From IMG/VR virus record IMGVR_UViG_3300035181_000244, positions 1 to 46,212 of that record: a stretch of 46,212 bases of DNA, one strand, 5' to 3'. The notes beneath the pieces are model-generated. The model was not told the DNA's origin, did not search any database, and saw only the letters and a program-made list of their open reading frames with translations. Below are positions 23,619 through 30,697 of this stretch, piece after piece (within the stretch, counting starts at the first letter, position 1; every line of letters starts with the position of its first letter). A program made the translations under genes and the position numbers. The stretch is from a virus.

Positions 23619-24029
23619 TCATCTACCAAGACCTATAGTTTTTCTATGTTCTTGCCATTGCTTTTCTAATTCTGCCGGATCTCGTTTCACATTATATGTG
23701 CCGATTGATATGTGGCTCGGTGGAATACCACATCTTATAAGATAATCGCATAGCATATTTTCGAGTCCAAGATGCCTAAACGACATAAATGTGATCTTTT
23801 CTGCAGTCTCTGAATTATCTACAAATACCAAAGTAGTAAGTATCCTTGCACTTGTTATTAATGCCGAACTTATAGTTGCTTCTTTTGTAGCAAAATTTGT
23901 ATTCATAAGCGGCATTACATCATCTTTTTCTTCGAATCTTTCTAAACATGACACTGTTAAGTCATTGGCTTCGAAAAATGTTTTTAATAGTGTTACATAC
24001 CCGAAGGATATATTTGTGTTTATGTTCAT
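23619..24029 (-). CDS. Hypothetical protein (136 aa)
   Basis: ATGA overlap with the gene upstream. LLKTFFEANDLTVSCLERFEEKDDVMPLMN, then SALITSARILTTLVFVDNSETAEKITFM. A cluster of short beta strands and helices reminiscent of small alpha/beta domains; no family recognised. C-terminus basic (QWQEHRKTIGLGR). Confidence 0.6.
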   Translation of the reverse strand: MNINTNISFGYVTLLKTFFEANDLTVSCLERFEEKDDVMPLMNTNFATKEATISSALITSARILTTLVFVDNSETAEKITFMSFRHLGLENMLCDYLIRCGIPPSHISIGTYNVKRDPAELEKQWQEHRKTIGLGR

Positions 24030-24292
24030 GTGCTCTCCACTGGGTCAAATCTGCGCATAAAAACAGAAAATGCTTTCTCTATACTGCCGTGTTTTAATAT
24101 TAAGTATGTCATAGTTGCATTAGCATCCATATTCGAATCTTTGTGCAAGTAGCATATTAATTCTTCTTTGTTAAGAATATTATAAAATTTATCATAAGAA
24201 CCAACCGAAATATCCGACATACCATGTTCTGCAAGAAACTCTTCGAAGAATACTGTATATGTTTTATGAATAGTTGTTCTTATTGATTTCAT
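24026..24292 (-). CDS. Hypothetical protein (88 aa)
   Basis: Starts in a TAATG overlap with uvsW and ends in an ATGA overlap with the next gene. Small helical protein (TVFFEEFLAEHGMSDI, then MTYLILKHGSIEKAFSVFMRRF). Function unknown. The overlaps suggest co-translation with UvsW. Confidence 0.6.
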   Translation of the reverse strand: MKSIRTTIHKTYTVFFEEFLAEHGMSDISVGSYDKFYNILNKEELICYLHKDSNMDANATMTYLILKHGSIEKAFSVFMRRFDPVEST

Positions 24293-25752
24293 TAGTAAAT
24301 TACTTTCTTAACACTAAATGGATATTCTGCTTCTTTATAAAATTTCTTTCGACTAGTTAAGTGTCGTTTACTATATTTGCAATTAGAACATATGTCGTAT
24401 ACATTCACAAAATCTTTGTCAGGTGCTACACGAATTCCACGACCAATACTCTGAATTACACGAACAAAACTCTTACCAGCTTCAAATAACACAATATTAA
24501 AAATACGAACGATATTAATACCCGTAGATGCAACACCGTATGTAGCAATAATTATTTTACCATCAACTTCTTGCACTTCTTTATATTCTTCTTTGCGATC
24601 CTTGGATTTCATCTTACCAGATACGAAAACAGAGTCTGGTATAAGTGCGTGTAACACCTCTCCTGTCTGAACACGATCAACCAATATAAGTGTATTGCCT
24701 GATTCAGACATTGTTATAAGCTCTGCTGCGATAAATTTCAGTCTAGCTTGACTAGTAGTTAACCATTTTAGTTCTGCTTGATAATTAGAGAATGCTGCTT
24801 CACCTAAATCTTGCATCTGCCAAACATTAACATGTAATTGTGCCAAAATACCTAAATCTTGCAGTTCTTTTGTATTAATTTTACCCAAAAGTGGGCCAAT
24901 ACATGCAACTACACCAACTTTATCTGCCTCTTCTTCGGGCATTGTACCAGTAAGACCCCAACGAATCGGTGCATTACACAAATAAGTCGATAATAACTTC
25001 CTTAACACGTCGGCTTTAGCTTTATGCACCTCGTCGACCATGACACATACAACACCTTCAAAGAAAGCATTTATATCTATGTCTAAATCCTGGTCTTTCG
25101 ACTTCTTTGCCAAACTTTCCAAACTTTGCCATGTGCATATTGTGTGTGTTCTCAGATAGTCCTTTCTGTCACCAAAGAATACTCCGACATCGAGTCCCAT
25201 ATTGATATAATCCTCTTCAGTTTGCGTTACTAAATCCTTAGTTGGCACAATTACTATACTACGCCCATAAGGTTCGACCTTATGGCTAAGAATCGCCGTA
25301 ATTAGGGTCTTTCCCGCACCTGTTGGGGCGATATTGATACCGGTAATGTTCTCTAAATAAGAGTTAATTACACCAACCTGATGTTCTTTAATAATAATAG
25401 GCTGACCTGCTAATGGATGTCCGGTTGGCCACATAATATGACTGTAACTTTCCTCTGTAACCAAATCAAATTCAAAGTTTTCGCTAGGCAAACGTCTGTC
25501 ATCAATTTCTATTTCATATCCGTGTTGTTGCACAATTGGCAATAACCTGTCTAATAAGTTAACATAGGAAGTTGCACCCATAGAACAATAACTCATCTTC
25601 CCGTCCCATCGGCCCAGCCTCACAGCTGGAAGGAATTTAGCACCGGGCACATAAAACTCTAAAGACTTTACCATTGCCCTGCGACATTCTATGGAAAGTC
25701 CCTCTATCTTTATATTTACTTCGTCGAGTATGATTAATTTAGCTATTGTCAT
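24292..25752 (-). CDS. uvsW: UvsW-type ATP-dependent DNA/RNA-DNA helicase
   Basis: 486 residues, superfamily 2. Walker A APTGAGKT (142-149), DEVH box (240-243), GLTGT (266-270), motif VI QSIGRGIR (434-441). The N-terminal approximately 100 residues carry the UvsW-type substrate domain (FYVPGAKFLPAVRLGRWDGK). In T4, UvsW unwinds R-loops and branched DNA to switch to recombination-dependent replication. The last Cys pair (CSNCKYSKRH) is also typical. It is coupled with UvsY upstream (ATGA overlap). Confidence 0.92.
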   Translation of the reverse strand: MTIAKLIILDEVNIKIEGLSIECRRAMVKSLEFYVPGAKFLPAVRLGRWDGKMSYCSMGATSYVNLLDRLLPIVQQHGYEIEIDDRRLPSENFEFDLVTEESYSHIMWPTGHPLAGQPIIIKEHQVGVINSYLENITGINIAPTGAGKTLITAILSHKVEPYGRSIVIVPTKDLVTQTEEDYINMGLDVGVFFGDRKDYLRTHTICTWQSLESLAKKSKDQDLDIDINAFFEGVVCVMVDEVHKAKADVLRKLLSTYLCNAPIRWGLTGTMPEEEADKVGVVACIGPLLGKINTKELQDLGILAQLHVNVWQMQDLGEAAFSNYQAELKWLTTSQARLKFIAAELITMSESGNTLILVDRVQTGEVLHALIPDSVFVSGKMKSKDRKEEYKEVQEVDGKIIIATYGVASTGINIVRIFNIVLFEAGKSFVRVIQSIGRGIRVAPDKDFVNVYDICSNCKYSKRHLTSRKKFYKEAEYPFSVKKVIY

Positions 25753-26207
25753 AATGTCGCATCATCCAGACCTGCAATACGCAAACGCCCTATATGGCCT
25801 AACATAAATGATTTTTGTTCCATACCTTTGTGTATTCCTAAATATTTGTTACGCAATAATGCTACTTCATTTATCAATACAGTAGAATCTACTATAGATG
25901 CTACACCATCAACATACTTTTCTGCATCTCTGGAACTAAGTGTCTTATTATATGCTTCTAAGAATTTCTTAAATTCTGCAGAACGATCTTTTCGCAACTG
26001 TATATTCATAAATTCCAACACAGCTTCGATTTCTTGAAGTTGTGCATACCGTTGTTCTACAATTCCCGGAAGTTCACCGGCATGTTTTTCTAAGCTACGA
26101 CCCTTCAGTGATAATTCTAGGCGAGCTGTTGCCAACTCGCCTTCGAAATAATCAATAAAATCGGGGATTAACCCGAAGTTATTAGTAACTCGGTGGTACC
26201 AATTCAT
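25749..26207 (-). CDS. uvsY: UvsY-type recombination mediator
   Basis: 152 residues (T4 UvsY: 137). ELPGIVEQRYAQLQEIEAVLEFMNIQLRK, then AYNKTLSSRDAEKYVDG, then ALLRNKYLGIHKGMEQKSFMLGHIGRLRIAGLDD is the pattern of the UvsY-like protein of environmental T4-like phages, and it lies between uvsX and uvsW as expected. It would load UvsX onto gp32-covered single-stranded DNA. Helical throughout. Confidence 0.75.
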   Translation of the reverse strand: MNWYHRVTNNFGLIPDFIDYFEGELATARLELSLKGRSLEKHAGELPGIVEQRYAQLQEIEAVLEFMNIQLRKDRSAEFKKFLEAYNKTLSSRDAEKYVDGVASIVDSTVLINEVALLRNKYLGIHKGMEQKSFMLGHIGRLRIAGLDDATL

Positions 26208-26518
26208 AGTTGATGCACTCGCCTTATCGCAATTTCCATAGCCTGAATTAACAGTGCTGCTCGTTGTGGTCTAGACATCAATACACGTTTAATTGCCATA
26301 GCACGAGGAGGGACACCTAGGTCTTCTGCTATGGCCTTATGCACCCTAGTCAGATTTACTGGCTCTGAAATCCAAATAACATAGTCAGCACCTACAGTAG
26401 GGTCACACATGTTGTCGTGATACTGATGGACTTGTGTTATTGATGCCAGAGCATCCTTACTATTAATTGTCAGTATTAATGTTTCGCCGAATTCAGCAGC
26501 GGTAGGCTTATTCGTCAT
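26204..26518 (-). CDS. Hypothetical protein (104 aa)
   Basis: Start ATG 26518 chosen because GGAAGATAGAT precedes it; it overlaps the previous stop by 11 nt. FGETLILTINSKDALASITQVHQYHDNM, then ADYVIWISEPVNLTRVHKAIAEDLG, then a basic helical C-terminus (AMAIKRVLMSRPQRAALL). Located between the RecA-like and UvsY genes, so perhaps part of recombination; no family recognised. Confidence 0.6.
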   Translation of the reverse strand: MTNKPTAAEFGETLILTINSKDALASITQVHQYHDNMCDPTVGADYVIWISEPVNLTRVHKAIAEDLGVPPRAMAIKRVLMSRPQRAALLIQAMEIAIRRVHQL

Positions 26519-26750
26519 ATCTATCTTCCCTGTCGTCATCTTCTTCATCCAACGCTTCCGGTAAATGACTTCTTACTGCTGCGCGAAGTTCTTTATCTAA
26601 ATCTTCATCTAGTAAGTCATCTTCGACTAAATTAAATTCATCGAACACATTAATAAGAATGTCTGCTACTTCTAGGCGCTCTTTCGGTTGGATATGCGAC
26701 TTCATTCGACTCCACAATTCCATAATCAATTCATTATTTTCGCTTACCAT
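26508..26750 (-). CDS. Small acidic protein (80 aa)
   Basis: Starts 1 nt after the uvsX stop. LIMELWSRMKSHIQPKERLEVADILINVFDEFNLV is a conserved small-phage-protein pattern; the C-terminal half is strongly acidic (DEDLDKELRAAV, EALDEEDDDREDRYDE). Could act as a DNA mimic or partner of UvsX; that is inference from position and charge only. Confidence 0.65.
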   Translation of the reverse strand: MVSENNELIMELWSRMKSHIQPKERLEVADILINVFDEFNLVEDDLLDEDLDKELRAAVRSHLPEALDEEDDDREDRYDE

Positions 26751-26751
26751 A

Positions 26752-27825
26752 TTATTCCCCTGTGTCTAGTTCGGTTGTATCGATTGTTTCTGCTGCTTTT
26801 TGTGAATCTTTAGTTGCAAATTCGGACATAACTAAATCCATAATGCCATTTGTATTTCTGCTCCACTCTTTTCTAAAATACTTATGGACTTCTCCATTTA
26901 AGTCTGTATAAAGATATCTGTTACCTTCTTTAGCAACAAAATGTTTCTTTTCAATCAGATCAAAGAATCCACTATAAGGAGACATACCTGTATCGTATGG
27001 AATCTGAAGTTCGATATCTTCGAATGGTTTGTTGAAACGTGTCTTCATTACTTTGCAACCTGCTCTAATACCTTGCACTTCGGTTACTTTATTTCCTTCA
27101 GTATCTTCTTTTAATTTTAGTTGCTTCATTGCAATAACAATACTCGAAGCGTAAACTGGGCCACTACCGCCACTAATCTTATCATCAGGGGAATACGGAT
27201 CTTGTGAACTGTATGAGTGATTGGTACATACTAATCCGATGTTTAAATCGCCGAACATGTTAAGACAATTACGAACCAATGCCATAAGTTCTTTTGGTTT
27301 TGATCCAAAGTCACCTTTCATTTCGTTCTTTTCAAATTGTGCTGCACCGATAGCCGACGACATCATACCAATCGAGTCTATAACGAATAGAATCTTCTGT
27401 CTATCTTCAGGTGCCTGTAATTTATATTCCTTAACAAAATCATTAATAATTTGTGCTGCATCGTTAATTTGTGATACATTTAATTTTAATAATTTTTCTT
27501 CTGATGTGTCTACACCTAATGCATGTAACCATGCTTCATCTAATGCATTCTCTGTATCCATTACTATACAATAAATGCCTTGTGCCTGTGCATTCTTAAC
27601 AATATTACCTGATACGATATAACTTTTACCTGCGCCGGATTGTCCCGAAAACATCGAAACTTTACCGAGCGGAATACCTCTAGAAAAGTCGCCCGATATG
27701 AGGTAGTTCAGGGCAAAATTTCCAGTCGATATCCATGTATCTGGATCATGAAACCCTGCACTAATACCTGTAATACTTTTTGTAATTGATCTACGAAACT
27801 TACTTATGTCAATTGCTTTTGCCAT
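26752..27825 (-). CDS. uvsX: UvsX RecA-like recombinase
   Basis: 357 residues (T4: 391), GGAGAAATT ribosome site. Walker A GQSGAGKS (61-68), catalytic Glu in MDTENALD, Walker B KILFVIDSIG, and the polymerase-contact/ssDNA loops around GGSGPVYASS. It forms presynaptic filaments with UvsY and gp32 and catalyses strand exchange, feeding recombination-dependent replication. The gp32 gene lies immediately upstream, separated by a 12-bp stem hairpin. Confidence 0.93.
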   Translation of the reverse strand: MAKAIDISKFRRSITKSITGISAGFHDPDTWISTGNFALNYLISGDFSRGIPLGKVSMFSGQSGAGKSYIVSGNIVKNAQAQGIYCIVMDTENALDEAWLHALGVDTSEEKLLKLNVSQINDAAQIINDFVKEYKLQAPEDRQKILFVIDSIGMMSSAIGAAQFEKNEMKGDFGSKPKELMALVRNCLNMFGDLNIGLVCTNHSYSSQDPYSPDDKISGGSGPVYASSIVIAMKQLKLKEDTEGNKVTEVQGIRAGCKVMKTRFNKPFEDIELQIPYDTGMSPYSGFFDLIEKKHFVAKEGNRYLYTDLNGEVHKYFRKEWSRNTNGIMDLVMSEFATKDSQKAAETIDTTELDTGE

Positions 27826-27849
27826 AATTTCTCCAAAATGAGAGACAGT

Positions 27850-27878
27850 GAAATAAGCAACACTAAGTTGCTTATTTC
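27850..27878. repeat. Hairpin between gp32 and uvsX
   Basis: Perfect 12-bp arms GAAATAAGCAAC (27850-27861) and GTTGCTTATTTC (27867-27878), 5-nt loop. No T run follows on the minus strand (ACTGTC), so it is more likely an RNA processing, stability or attenuation element than a terminator. Confidence 0.6.
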
Positions 27879-27891
27879 ATTTGTCTATTGA

Positions 27892-28929
27892 TTACTTCTG
27901 TCTATTGCGCAACATTGCAAGAATCTCTGTCGGACTCTTGCCTGCTGTTGCTGTTGCTGTTGCTGTTTCGGCTACAGGCTCATCTGTATCAAACGGTGCA
28001 TCGTCTTCATCCGCAGCTGGCATTACAACTTTAGCTGCCAGAGTTGGCGCAGGTGTTGTTGGACGCGGTGCATATGTAGAACGAGTGGTCTTTTTTCCTT
28101 CGCCGCCGTCATCATCTTCGCCGGGTGCTGATTCAAAACCAAATGGCTTGAAGTGTTGGCTGAAACGTGCAGGATCATATAATTGACCATCTAACGATTC
28201 TTGGAACAGTTCGAACATAATACCCATTTGCTCTGGTGTTGGACGCTTTGGCAAATAAGTTGACAAGTCGACTGCACCATGTTGGGCAATTGCTGCCTGC
28301 ATGTCTTCTGTTAAACTAGATTCTTTTCTAGCCCATTTCGAAGTACCATAATCAGCAAAACCACCTTTACTTGTTTTAGAAATAATAAAGTCGGTTCCGT
28401 TGATAAAGTCAACTGGACTGTAAGCCATATCAGGATCCATTAATGCAGCCTTGATGATTGCAAAAATTTGTGGACCAATAATAAACTTACGGATCGGATT
28501 TTCTGGTACTTCTTGTTCATTCATTGGATCTTGCTTTACAAAACCTTGCATGTAATAGGTACGCTTGCACCAGTATTTACGTGCTAATTCTTCGAGCGAC
28601 TTATCTTTCCACATTGGACGAACTTCGTTCAAAATAGGGCAAGTCATCTTACCATCCCACATTTCGATACACGGAACCTGAACGATAACTGGCTTAGTTT
28701 CGTCTTGTCCTTTAATACCCGGGAAAGGTAATTTAATTGTTTGACGCTCTACCCAAAAGAAGGTATTATCTTCATTTGCATCTGGCAGGAATCGGAGTGT
28801 TGCGGATGTGCCTTCTGGAATATTCCAGTGTGCATAGACTGTTTTATCGCTGGAACCTTGGTTGGTACCGCCTTTACGTGCATCTAATGCTTGGAGTTTC
28901 TTACGGATTTCGTCGAGAGTTTTTGACAT
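27892..28929 (-). CDS. 32: Single-stranded DNA-binding protein, T4 gp32 type
   Basis: 345 residues (T4: 301); AAAAAGGAAATAAATC site. N-terminal basic cooperativity element (LDEIRKKLQALDARKGG), OB-fold core with FFWVERQTIKLPFPGI, CIEMWDGKMTCPI and RKYWCKRTYYMQGFV (Cys pairs as in the Zn ribbon), and an acidic C-terminal tail (SAPGEDDDGGEG, ADEDDAPFDTDEP) for partner proteins. Covers single-stranded DNA in replication and repair. It has both an early (29089-29117) and a late (29012-29019) promoter and a 221-nt leader, like the autoregulated T4 gene 32. Confidence 0.88.
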   Translation of the reverse strand: MSKTLDEIRKKLQALDARKGGTNQGSSDKTVYAHWNIPEGTSATLRFLPDANEDNTFFWVERQTIKLPFPGIKGQDETKPVIVQVPCIEMWDGKMTCPILNEVRPMWKDKSLEELARKYWCKRTYYMQGFVKQDPMNEQEVPENPIRKFIIGPQIFAIIKAALMDPDMAYSPVDFINGTDFIISKTSKGGFADYGTSKWARKESSLTEDMQAAIAQHGAVDLSTYLPKRPTPEQMGIMFELFQESLDGQLYDPARFSQHFKPFGFESAPGEDDDGGEGKKTTRSTYAPRPTTPAPTLAAKVVMPAADEDDAPFDTDEPVAETATATATAGKSPTEILAMLRNRQK

Positions 28930-29011
28930 GATTTATTTCCTTTTTATAACGCGGTTAATTTGCTTTGGTTTTTATTTTAGTCAGGATGCGTTACTTCTTA
29001 ACTAACAAATG

Positions 29012-29019
29012 TATTTATC
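29012..29019 (-). promoter_or_regulatory. Late promoter box for gp32
   Basis: Exact GATAAATA continuing CATT, about 80 nt before the gp32 ATG and downstream of its early promoter; supports expression through the whole infection. Confidence 0.65.
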
Positions 29020-29088
29020 TGTTTTATTAAGCAATTACGCTATTATTGATAGCAAAATGCAAAACAGGTCTTCGTCTAACATGATGCT

Positions 29089-29117
29089 AGTATACGAAAA
29101 CCTGCCGTGTTTGTCAA
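29089..29117 (-). promoter_or_regulatory. Early promoter for gp32
   Basis: Minus strand TTGACA (29117-29112), 17-bp spacer, TATACT (29094-29089), 6 nt, then ATG (29082) opening a 15-codon frame (29035-29082). A 10-bp-armed inverted repeat (29115-29139) overlaps the -35. Confidence 0.8.
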
Positions 29118-29139
29118 GAATTTCGGGGAGAAATTCTTG
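29115..29139. repeat. Inverted repeat overlapping the gp32 promoter
   Basis: Arms CAAGAATTTC and GAAATTCTTG (10 bp, perfect), 5-bp GGGGA spacer, immediately after the end of the neighbouring gene. Lacks a T run, so an operator or RNA hairpin is likelier than a terminator. Confidence 0.55.
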
Positions 29140-29150
29140 TTAAAAGTATC

Positions 29151-30647
29151 TTACATAAAATTATAATCGAAACGGTCAAAATATGCTGCTAAGTCTACTG
29201 ACTCTTTAATTTCTTTCTTAGTACCTATAGTTTTATCTTCTATTTTAACATTTTCAAGAACTTGTCTAAGAACTGCACGTTCAAAGTCGTTTACAATGCC
29301 TTCCTTGCATAGCTTAGTACCAATCTTATTTACGAAAGTAGATAATTCTTCGTTTTCCATAATACGTAATGCGAATTCATTTAATTTAAATCCTAAACGA
29401 GCATTTTCACTTGCAAATTCAAACATAGGTGTCGTATTTAATGATTCACGACGAACAATAACAATGTTTGCTGCTGCTTCTTCGATACGCTTGTGAAATG
29501 TGTTTTGTTCTTGCACTAACTGCTTTACGATCGGCAATACTTCTTCAAACTTTTCATCAAAGCGTCGAATGGTGAACAAATCTTTTAACTGACTTGTGTC
29601 ATCTTCTGCAAGTGGCTCGCGTTCGAATGTCTCTAAACGTGCTCTTACTGTTTCATATGTTTTAGATCCAGTGATTTTCTTCAATTCTGTGCGAAGAGTC
29701 TGGATATTTTCTTTAATAGTTTCAATAATACCGGAACTATCTTCATTTATTAGTTTGTTAGTAGTAACATAACGGTTGAATGACTGAAGTTTTAACAATT
29801 GCCCAGTGCTTTCAGAAATATATGCACCTACTTTATCTCCCATCATACCGCCATGTGCCATATGCTGTGCCATTGCTCTTGCACCCGGCAAGTAGTTGTG
29901 TTGGAAACGCATACGTTCGCCGTTACATTCTAAGAAAATTGCACTAATATGACGGCTACGCGAACCTCTTACACTCTCGTCCACCGGAGTTTTATGACGA
30001 ACTAAGATTCGCACATTTTCCAGTGTCTGTTGGGAAGTTTTTAACGAACCAAACATTTTACTAAAGCTTTCCATTACTGCTTCTTCGACTGTAATTGAAT
30101 ATTCCAAGCCGTATTGTGAATGGCGTTGTGCAGTTATCTTACCCGACTGTACTAACCTGTTTAATACAGGCTGAATTTCACTTAAAGTGACCCCAATATC
30201 ATCTGCCAATGTATCTGCCGAGGTTGAACCGAACTGCTTAACTTTATGTAATACTTTTCCCATAAGTTGATGATTATATGGTTGCATCGAATCGTTTTCC
30301 ATCATTGCGTCTCCCTTTTTCATTTTTGCCTGGTAGGCGTAATCTCTTGGCTGAATTTGTTTACCGAAAACCTTAATATCCGAATTCATTTGGAATTCGT
30401 TTGCTATATCACGAATATTTTTTTGCAAACTATCTACCGAATTGCCTACATCAGGTCCTTTACTAAATTCTATGCAGTTTGCGTCTTCGTCTATAGTAAC
30501 CATTAAATTAGGTTTGGCGATGAAGAATCTGCACCCCAAAGTAGGATCAGTAGTTTCTGCACCGGCTTCGTCGTAGATTTTGACTTGTAAGTTATTACCT
30601 TTCAGTAATGCAAATATCTTTCCTGCTAACTTATCCATTTCGGCCAT
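29151..30647 (-). CDS. Large conserved phage protein with winged-helix-like segment
   Basis: 498 residues, AAGGAATATT site and late box (30666-30673). The first 100 residues are alpha/beta. Residues about 125-185 (LHKVKQFGSTSADTLADDIGVTLSEIQPVLNRLVQSGKI, then QRHSQYGLEYSI) look like a winged helix-turn-helix. Next comes a conserved beta-rich part (RNVRILVRHKTPVD, then ERMRFQHNYLPGARAMAQHM), and a long charged coiled coil from about 310. I associate this family with virions of environmental T4-like phages, function unknown. Confidence 0.7.
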   Translation of the reverse strand: MAEMDKLAGKIFALLKGNNLQVKIYDEAGAETTDPTLGCRFFIAKPNLMVTIDEDANCIEFSKGPDVGNSVDSLQKNIRDIANEFQMNSDIKVFGKQIQPRDYAYQAKMKKGDAMMENDSMQPYNHQLMGKVLHKVKQFGSTSADTLADDIGVTLSEIQPVLNRLVQSGKITAQRHSQYGLEYSITVEEAVMESFSKMFGSLKTSQQTLENVRILVRHKTPVDESVRGSRSRHISAIFLECNGERMRFQHNYLPGARAMAQHMAHGGMMGDKVGAYISESTGQLLKLQSFNRYVTTNKLINEDSSGIIETIKENIQTLRTELKKITGSKTYETVRARLETFEREPLAEDDTSQLKDLFTIRRFDEKFEEVLPIVKQLVQEQNTFHKRIEEAAANIVIVRRESLNTTPMFEFASENARLGFKLNEFALRIMENEELSTFVNKIGTKLCKEGIVNDFERAVLRQVLENVKIEDKTIGTKKEIKESVDLAAYFDRFDYNFM

Positions 30648-30665
30648 AATATTCCTTGTTTCGCT

Positions 30666-30673
30666 TATTTATC
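30666..30673 (-). promoter_or_regulatory. Late promoter box GATAAATA
   Basis: Exact box (continuing AGCG), 18 nt before the ATG at 30647. Confidence 0.7.
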
Positions 30674-30697
30674 TATTATCGAATACTAATACTGAAT

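Larger units (their letters stand above)
28930..29150. other. 221-nt gp32 leader region
   Basis: The longest noncoding stretch. Holds the early promoter, an inverted repeat at the -35, the late box, a 15-codon frame (29035-29082) starting at the predicted +1, and the gp32 ribosome site. No tRNA or large ORF seen. In T4 the gene 32 leader carries the autoregulatory operator; no such pseudoknot can be read here by eye. Confidence 0.6.
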
